Positions 1-4,770 of a DNA stretch of 6,952 bases are shown here, piece by piece. The notes under the pieces were generated by a model. The model was not told where the DNA came from and made no database searches. It was given only the letters and a program-made list of their open reading frames with translations. The stretch's first letter is position 1; the number at the start of each line of letters is the position of its first letter. Where the stretch lies: positions 1 to 6,952 of the forward strand of contig CAIXRL010000552.1 in assembly GCA_903921835.1 (NCBI GenBank), in the 5' to 3' direction. Position numbers and translations under genes: made by a program. This DNA comes from Candidatus Eiseniibacteriota bacterium (GTDB lineage: Bacteria; Eisenbacteria; RBG-16-71-46).

Positions 1-1526
1 AGCAGGTTGATGCCCACGAGCACGTCGAAGTCCCCGAGCCGCAGGCCGCGCAGGATCTCGACGCGTTCGAGCGAGTCGATGTCGCTGTGCAGGTAGCGCA
101 CGCGCACGTCCATCTCGCCCAGGTAATCCGTGAGGTCCTCGGCCATGCGCTTGGTGAGCGTGGTCACGAGCACGCGCTCGTGGCGCCCCGCGCGCTCGCG
201 GACCTCGGCGAGCAGGTCGTCCACCTGGCCCTCGATGGGGCGGATCAGCAGCTCGGGGTCCACGAGTCCGGTCGGGCGGATGACCTGCTCGACGATGACG
301 CCGTGGCTCTTCTGGAACTCGTACTCGCCGGGGGTGGCCGAGACGTGGATCGTCGGGCCGACCTGCTGCACGAACTCCGGGAAGCGCAGCGGGCGGTTGT
401 CGAGCGCGCTCGGCAGGCGGAACCCGAAGTCCACGAGCGTGGTCTTGCGTGAGCGGTCGCCCTCGTACATCGCGCCGATCTGCGGAATGGTCACGTGCGA
501 CTCGTCCACCACCAGCAGGAAATCCGGCGAGCCGTCCGGCTTGCGCGGGAAAAAGTCGAGCAGGCAGCCCGGCCGCTCCCCCGGCGCGCGGCCGGCCAGG
601 TGGCGCGAGTAGTTCTCGACGCCCGGGCAGCTGCCGACGCTGTTGAGCAGCTCGAGGTCGTACTCGGAACGCTGCTGCAGCCGCTGCGCCTCGAGCAGCT
701 TGCCCTCGGCGCGGAACTTCGCGAGCTGGCCGCGCAGCTCCTCGCGGATCGTGTCGATCGCGCCGCGCAGCCGGTGCTCGGGCGTGACGAAGTGCTTCGC
801 CGGGTAGAGCGCGAGCCGGTCCATTTCGCGCTGGCGCTTGCCCGTCACCGGGTCCACGGCGGAGATGCGCGTGACCTCGTCGTCCTCCATCTCGATCCGG
901 ATCGCGTGGTCCTCGTACGCGGGGCGCACCTCGACGACGTCGCCGCGCACGCGGAACTGGCCGCGCTGCAGCTCGACGTCGTTGCGCGTGTACTGGATCG
1001 CCACCAGCTGGTCGAGCAGGTCGCGCCGTCGCAGCGTGCCGCCCCGGCGCATATCCACGCGCATGCCCTTCCAGTCCTCGGGCGTGCCGAGGCCGTAGAT
1101 GCACGACACGCTCGCCACGATGATGACGTCCTCGCGCTCGAGCAGCATGGACGTCGCCTGCAACCGCAGGCGGTCGATGTCCTCGTTGATGCTCGCGTCT
1201 TTGGCGATGTACGTGTTGCTCGCGGGGACGTACGCCTCGGGCTGGTAGTAGTCGTAGTAGCTGATGAAGTAGCCGACGGCGTTCCCGGGAAAGAACTGCT
1301 TGAACTCGGCGTACAGCTGCGCGGCCAGCGTCTTGTTGTGCGAGAGCACCAGCGTGGGCCGCTTCCACCGGGCAATGACGTTGGCGATGGTGAACGTCTT
1401 GCCGGAGCCGGTGACGCCGAGCAGCGTCTGGTACGGCTCGCCGGCCTGCAGGCCCGCCATCAGTTCGGCGATCGCCTGCGGCTGGTCGCCCGAGGGCGAA
1501 TACGGGGAGCGGAGCTGGAAGTCCAT
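1..1526 (-). CDS. uvrB: UvrB, excinuclease ABC subunit B (partial, C-terminus beyond window)
   Basis: UvrB is the helicase-like damage-verification subunit of UvrABC nucleotide excision repair. It is loaded by UvrA, opens the DNA at the lesion and recruits UvrC; it acts in the cytoplasm. Visible in the translation: Walker A GVTGSGKT at residues 37-44, HNKTLAAQL at 63-71, the tyrosine-rich beta-hairpin YYDYYQPEAY starting at residue 90 (the damage-probing hairpin), SVSCIYGLG further on, the DESH Walker B box at 341-344, and SATP (helicase motif III) at 396-399. The window edge cuts the gene within GINLL, just before the REGLD part of the C-terminal helicase motifs. About 508 of roughly 670 usual residues are present; the UvrC-binding UVR domain is missing only because of the edge. 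The ATG at 1524-1526 is chosen because it begins MDFQLRSPYSP, as in the family, and an in-frame TAA lies five codons upstream (1539-1541). A possible AAGG ribosome-binding element lies about 10 bases upstream. It is divergent from the next gene. Identification is essentially certain. Confidence 0.98.
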   Translation of the reverse strand, partial: MDFQLRSPYSPSGDQPQAIAELMAGLQAGEPYQTLLGVTGSGKTFTIANVIARWKRPTLVLSHNKTLAAQLYAEFKQFFPGNAVGYFISYYDYYQPEAYVPASNTYIAKDASINEDIDRLRLQATSMLLEREDVIIVASVSCIYGLGTPEDWKGMRVDMRRGGTLRRRDLLDQLVAIQYTRNDVELQRGQFRVRGDVVEVRPAYEDHAIRIEMEDDEVTRISAVDPVTGKRQREMDRLALYPAKHFVTPEHRLRGAIDTIREELRGQLAKFRAEGKLLEAQRLQQRSEYDLELLNSVGSCPGVENYSRHLAGRAPGERPGCLLDFFPRKPDGSPDFLLVVDESHVTIPQIGAMYEGDRSRKTTLVDFGFRLPSALDNRPLRFPEFVQQVGPTIHVSATPGEYEFQKSHGVIVEQVIRPTGLVDPELLIRPIEGQVDDLLAEVRERAGRHERVLVTTLTKRMAEDLTDYLGEMDVRVRYLHSDIDSLERVEILRGLRLGDFDVLVGINL

Positions 1527-1645
1527 GGGCCGCAGACCTTACCCGAGGCGGTGCGGGCGGGCGAGGGACCGCGGACCGGCTGGCCGGGCGGCAGCCGATG
1601 CGCCCTCCGGGCGACTATTCCGGCAGTTCACCAAAACGGGGCAAC

Positions 1646-1672
1646 GTGTTGTACAATTGGATGATCCAACAC
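1646..1672. promoter_or_regulatory. overlapping dyads, possible operator
   Basis: Three nested or overlapping inverted repeats occur within 27 bases. GTGTTG at 1646-1651 pairs with CAACAC at 1667-1672. TTGTACAA at 1649-1656 is a perfect 8-base palindrome. TTGGAT-G-ATCCAA at 1657-1669 is a perfect dyad around one central base. They overlap the proposed -10 element, where a repressor could act on either divergent gene. No known regulator motif is recognised, and the dyads do not share a centre, so they may be fortuitous. Confidence 0.3.
1652..1657 (+). promoter_or_regulatory. possible -10 element (TACAAT) for the first repeat-protein gene
   Basis: TACAAT matches the sigma-70 -10 consensus at five of six bases and lies in the only AT-rich patch upstream of the gene. 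The best upstream partner is TTCACC at 1627-1632, which matches TTGACA at four of six but with a 19-base spacer, longer than ideal. Transcription would begin near 1664, leaving a leader of about 60 bases. This is inferred from consensus alone. Confidence 0.3.
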
Positions 1673-1717
1673 AAGTGCCCGAGGCCGCCGCAGCCGCACC
1701 GGCGCTCGTCTTCCTTC

Positions 1718-1722
1718 GGAGG
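1718..1722 (+). promoter_or_regulatory. ribosome-binding site (GGAGG) for the first repeat-protein gene
   Basis: GGAGG lies five bases before the GTG at 1728-1730. No in-frame ATG is nearby, and the residues after the GTG form a signal peptide at once, so this site fixes the start. Confidence 0.8.
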
Positions 1723-1727
1723 CCGTC

Positions 1728-4640
1728 GTGAACAAGTGCCACCTCTTTGCCCTCGCCCTCGTGGCGTTGGTGCTGGTGCCGGCCACAGTCCCGGCCGTCA
1801 CGTCATTCGGCGCGAAGACGAGCTTCGCGACGGGGGCCACCCCCACCTCCGTGGCCATCGGGAACCCGAACGGAACCGGAAAGCCCGGCCTGGCGGTGGC
1901 GAATCGCAACGGCGACCCGGGTTCGGCGCCACTGCGGCGACTCGCTTCCTCCGCCGTTTCGCTGAGCTCCGGCCCGAATCCCTCGCGCTTCGGCCACGAG
2001 GTGACGCTCACGGCAATGGTGACGCCAGACAGCGCGACGGGCACCGTGTTGTTCTTCGACGGCACCGACTCGCTCGGCACGGCGACGCTCAGCGCCGGAG
2101 TGGCGACGCTGACGACCGCGGCGCTCGGGGTGGGCGATCACTCGCTTGCCGCCTCGTACGGTGGCGACGGCGCCTTCGACGCCAGCGTGTCCGAAACCTC
2201 GGGGCACTCGGTCCTTCCCGACTCCACGAGTCTGGGACTGACGTCGAGCCCCAGCCCTTCGGTGGTGGGTCACGCGGTCCTGCTCACCGCGACCGTCTCT
2301 CCGGTCGGTGCGGGCGGGAGCGTGGAGTTCCGCAACGGCGTCGCCTCGCTGGGCACGGCAACGATCCGTGATGGCGTGGCCACGTTGTCGGTGCCGGGCC
2401 TGTGCGGCGGCACGTACTCGCTCGCGGCCGACTACGCCGGCGACGCGAGCCACTACGTCAGCACGTCGCCCGCGATCGTGCACGTCGTGGATCCGGCGCC
2501 GACCACGGTCAGCGTGGCCTCCGACCTGAACCCCTCTCTCATCGGGCAGGCCGTGAGCTTCACCGCGACGGTGAGTGATTCCTCGGCTGGCTGTGCGCTC
2601 ACCGGCACGGTGCAGTTCGTGATCGATGGCCTGCCGTCCGGCTCGCCTGTCGAACTCTCCGGCGACTCCGCGACCGTGAGCGGGATCACGAGCCTGGCCG
2701 CCGGCCCGCACGACGTGCACGCGATCTACGCCGGCAACTCCAGCTTCCAGGGGAGCACGTCCCCGACGATCACGCAGTCCGTGGTCGTGGGTCCATCGAG
2801 CACGTCGCTCAGCTCCAGCCCGAATCCCTCGCGCTTCGGCCACGAGGTGACGCTCACGGCAACGGTGACGCCAGACAGCGCGACGGGCACCGTGTTGTTC
2901 TTCGAGGGCACCGATTCGCTCGGCACGGCGACGCTCAGCGCCGGCGTGGCGACGCTGACGACCGCGGCGCTCGGGGTGGGCGACCACTCGCTCACCGCTT
3001 CCTACGGCGGCAACGCCGAACTCGGCGCCAGCGTATCGCCCGCCTCCGCGCACACGGTCCTGCCCGATTCCACCACGCTCGCACTGACGTCGGGCCCCAA
3101 CCCTTCGGTGGTGGGTCACGCGGTCCTGCTCACCGCGACCGTCTCTCCGGTCGGTGCGGGCGGGAGCGTGGAGTTCCGCAACGGCGTCGCCTCGCTGGGC
3201 ACGGCAGCGATCCGTGATGGCGTGGCCACGTTGTCGGTGCCGGGGCTCTGCGGCGGCACGTACTCGCTCGCGGCCGACTACGCCGGTGACGCGAGCCACT
3301 GCACCTGCACGTCGCCCGCGATTGCGCACGTCGTGGGTCCGGCCCCGACCACGATCGCGGTCGTCTCCAGTCCCGGCTCCGCGCGCCTCGGACAGGCGGT
3401 GAGCTTCACCGCGACGGTCAGCGACTCCGCCGCGGGCGCCTGCGCGCTCACGGGCAACGTGCAGTTCGTGATCGACAGCGTGTCGTATGGCTCGCCGGTC
3501 GCGCTCTCCGGCGACTCCGCGACGCTGAGCGGGATCACGAACCTCGCGATCGGCTCCCACGCCGTGTACGCGACCTACTCCGGCAACGCCAGCTTCCAGG
3601 CGGGCGCCTCGCCGACGATCACGCAGGACGTCGAATCGCCCCGGCCGACGCTGGTCGGCGTGCGCGACATCCTGAACGACCAGGGCGGGCACGTGAAGCT
3701 GCTGTGGAACGCGAGCTACCTGGACCTCGCCCCGTACGACAGCATCGCGACGTACTGGGTTCTCCGCTCCGCGCCCGCGGCCTCCGCGGCGCGTGCCCTG
3801 CAGGCCGGGGCGCGGGTCTCGCGCCCGGACGAGACGCCGGACCCGCGCGTCGGAGCGTTCGTGACCGTGCAGCGACAGCGCGCGACCTCGTACTGGGAGT
3901 ACATCGCCAGCCAGCCGGCGTTCCACGTCGCGAACTACAGCTACGTCGCGCCGACGACCTGCGACTCGATCGCGGGTTCGAACCCGCTCACCGCGTTCAT
4001 GATCATGGCGCGCACCGCGAATGGCGCCCAGTGGTGGTTCTCGGATCCCGACTCGGGCTACTCCGTGGACAATCTCGCGCCGCACACCCCCACCGCGTTC
4101 ACCGGCGTGTACGCTTCCGGCAATGCCACGCTCCACTGGGCGAGGAGCGCGGACGCGGACTTCGGGCAGTACCTGCTCTACCGCGGCGCCACGGCCGCCT
4201 TCGTGCCGGCCCCGGGCAACCTCGTGGTCGCCCGGTCGGACACCGGCTACGTGGATGCCGTGAGTGCGATCCACTGCTACAAGCTCTGCGTCGTGGACGT
4301 GCACGGCAATGCGAGCGGGTTCGCCTCGCTGGTGCCCTCGTGGGCGGCGGGCGTGGAGGGCACCGCGCCGCTCGCGTTCGCGCTCGAAGGCGCGAGACCG
4401 AATCCGTCGCGCGGCGGACAACTGAGCGTGGCGTTCACGCTGCCCACCCCGGCGAGCGCGCGACTCGAACTGCTGGACGTGAGCGGGCGACGAGTCGCGC
4501 AGCGCGAGGTCGGCGCACTCGGCGCTGGCCGGCACTCGGTGGCGCTCGCGGCGGACCGCCCGCTCGCGCCGGGGCTCTACCTGGTGCGGCTCACGCAGGG
4601 AGCGGACGTGCGCGTCACGCGGGTGGCGGTGCTGAAGTGA
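1728..4640 (+). CDS. secreted multidomain Ig-like repeat protein with C-terminal sorting-type domain (970 aa)
   Basis: This is a predicted exported protein of unknown specific function, probably surface-associated or adhesive; no catalytic motif is visible. GTG start at 1728. Signal peptide: residues 1-23, a short K-containing n-region, a Leu/Val/Ala core, and a VPA cleavage-type end. Residues 27-68 are one degraded FG-GAP-type blade in which the usual D-L-N-G-D-G-x-P-D calcium motif reads NPNGTGKPG. Residues 77-636 are six group-3 bacterial Ig-like domains (Big_3_5 style) in the order A(77-164) B(165-254) C(255-354) A(355-446) B(447-536) C(537-636). Residues 637-780 are a fibronectin-like module starting VGVRDILNDQGG with WNAS and YWVLRSAP. 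Residues 781-873 are a second one starting DNLAPHTPTAF. Residues 881-970 are a FlgD-like/type IX sorting-type domain with ARPNPSRGG and ending GLYLVRLTQ...VAVLK. A paralogue follows 130 bases downstream. The family assignment is by motif reading; the binding target is unknown. Confidence 0.9.
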   Translation: MNKCHLFALALVALVLVPATVPAVTSFGAKTSFATGATPTSVAIGNPNGTGKPGLAVANRNGDPGSAPLRRLASSAVSLSSGPNPSRFGHEVTLTAMVTPDSATGTVLFFDGTDSLGTATLSAGVATLTTAALGVGDHSLAASYGGDGAFDASVSETSGHSVLPDSTSLGLTSSPSPSVVGHAVLLTATVSPVGAGGSVEFRNGVASLGTATIRDGVATLSVPGLCGGTYSLAADYAGDASHYVSTSPAIVHVVDPAPTTVSVASDLNPSLIGQAVSFTATVSDSSAGCALTGTVQFVIDGLPSGSPVELSGDSATVSGITSLAAGPHDVHAIYAGNSSFQGSTSPTITQSVVVGPSSTSLSSSPNPSRFGHEVTLTATVTPDSATGTVLFFEGTDSLGTATLSAGVATLTTAALGVGDHSLTASYGGNAELGASVSPASAHTVLPDSTTLALTSGPNPSVVGHAVLLTATVSPVGAGGSVEFRNGVASLGTAAIRDGVATLSVPGLCGGTYSLAADYAGDASHCTCTSPAIAHVVGPAPTTIAVVSSPGSARLGQAVSFTATVSDSAAGACALTGNVQFVIDSVSYGSPVALSGDSATLSGITNLAIGSHAVYATYSGNASFQAGASPTITQDVESPRPTLVGVRDILNDQGGHVKLLWNASYLDLAPYDSIATYWVLRSAPAASAARALQAGARVSRPDETPDPRVGAFVTVQRQRATSYWEYIASQPAFHVANYSYVAPTTCDSIAGSNPLTAFMIMARTANGAQWWFSDPDSGYSVDNLAPHTPTAFTGVYASGNATLHWARSADADFGQYLLYRGATAAFVPAPGNLVVARSDTGYVDAVSAIHCYKLCVVDVHGNASGFASLVPSWAAGVEGTAPLAFALEGARPNPSRGGQLSVAFTLPTPASARLELLDVSGRRVAQREVGALGAGRHSVALAADRPLAPGLYLVRLTQGADVRVTRVAVLK
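1806..1934 (+). repeat. single eroded FG-GAP/VCBS blade with deletion scar
   Basis: Residues 27-69 of the first repeat protein align from F27 with blade 1 of the downstream paralogue (FGAKTSFATG against FGARTDFGTG, then SVAIG, then LAVAN). The calcium-loop aspartates are largely lost, and the VSVLLG half of the blade is missing after AVAN. The sequence then passes through RNGDPGSAP to LRRLASS, which matches the paralogue's LRQLLPS at the propeller/Ig border. So about six and a half blades are absent, apparently by internal deletion. TTCGGCGCC at 1922-1930 would read FGA in the +2 frame, hinting at small indels at the scar. Confidence 0.65.
1959..2804 (+). repeat. in-frame tandem duplication, copy 1 (Ig A1-B1-C1)
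   Basis: Copy 1 of an in-frame tandem repeat with an 846-base (282-residue) period. Equivalent landmarks are SLSS at 1959 and 2805, DST at 2220 and 3066, and PAPTT at the B/C border from 2490 and 3336; all are 846 bases apart. It covers three Ig-like domains. Identity with copy 2 is very uneven: two blocks are nearly identical, and the last domain is clearly diverged. Confidence 0.92.
2805..3635 (+). repeat. in-frame tandem duplication, copy 2 (Ig A2-B2-C2)
   Basis: Copy 2 of the 846-base repeat. It stays in register with copy 1 until the C domain, where copy 2 carries one extra codon (DSAAGAC against DSSAGC). Copy 2 is followed directly by the fibronectin-like module. Its B domain has HCTCTSP where copy 1 has HYVSTSP. 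Confidence 0.92.
4368..4637 (+). other. C-terminal FlgD-like / type IX secretion sorting-type domain
   Basis: The last ~90 residues of the first repeat protein (881-970) show the typical order: a PNPSRGG loop, a beta-strand with SVAFTLP, ARLELLDVSGRRV, a GxHSVAL strand, and the GLYLVRL...VAVLK ending. In the Bacteroidota such domains direct type IX export and are removed or anchored at the outer membrane. In other FCB lineages the same fold occurs as a FlgD-Ig-like tail. Which applies here cannot be told without the genome's por/spr genes. Confidence 0.8.
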
Positions 4641-4770
4641 AGGGACGCGGGCCGGCCCGGGTTCCACACGGGGTGAGTGGATCGGGACCATCATGCTGCG
4701 GCAGTCGCGTGATTCGCATGTTCGAGTGTCCGGCGCATCCGCATCGGCGCCACTCCTGGGAGCCGTCCAC
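4641..4770. other. spacer between the two paralogous repeat-protein genes
   Basis: 130 GC-rich bases. The only gene-like signal is an in-frame upstream extension of the next CDS. I see no AT-rich promoter patch and no hairpin followed by a T-run, so the two genes may be co-transcribed; this is inferred from the absence of signals. Confidence 0.5.
4758..4762 (+). promoter_or_regulatory. ribosome-binding site (GGGAG) for the second repeat-protein gene
   Basis: GGGAG lies eight bases before the GTG at 4771. It favours that start over the in-frame ATG at 4693, which would add 26 residues ahead of the signal peptide. The stretch AGCCGTCCACGTGAAAAG resembles AGGCCGTCGTGAACAAG at the first gene's start, so the initiation region appears to be part of the duplicated unit. 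Confidence 0.7.

Larger units (their letters stand above)
1527..1727. other. divergent intergenic region between uvrB and the first repeat-protein gene
   Basis: This 201-base spacer must carry promoters for both divergent genes. Its right part (about 1620-1675) is the most AT-rich stretch and holds a -10-like TACAAT and overlapping inverted repeats. The left part is GC-rich, with a small hairpin CGCCC-TCC-GGGCG at 1601-1613 that would lie in the uvrB leader. I see no convincing small ORF, and no LexA box of the Escherichia (CTGT-N8-ACAG) or Bacillus (GAAC-N4-GTTC) type, although uvrB is often SOS-controlled. Confidence 0.6.

Noticed and set aside
1601..1613. Hairpin CGCCC-TCC-GGGCG as a terminator or riboswitch element
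   Set aside because: It has only a five-base stem and no T-run on either strand, and nothing around it matches a known leader structure.
495..1664. 389-codon open frame on the plus strand opposite uvrB
   Set aside because: It mirrors uvrB, whose minus-strand translation has all expected motifs; the plus-strand product is low-complexity Arg/Val/Leu/Ala sequence.
1598..2371. 257-codon plus-strand frame overlapping the start of the first repeat-protein gene
   Set aside because: It is an Arg/Gly-rich shadow frame. Only the short FGA remnant near 1922 may be meaningful, as an indel trace at the propeller scar.
4648..4659. Palindrome CGGGCCGGCCCG just after the first repeat-protein stop, as a possible terminator
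   Set aside because: A gapless palindrome leaves at best a four-base stem with a four-base loop, and no T-run follows; a rho-independent terminator is not supported.
4693..4770. ATG at 4693 in frame with the second repeat-protein gene as its start
   Set aside because: It would put 26 polar residues ahead of a standard signal peptide and lacks a strong ribosome-binding site; the GTG at 4771 has both a spaced GGGAG and similarity to the first gene's start.
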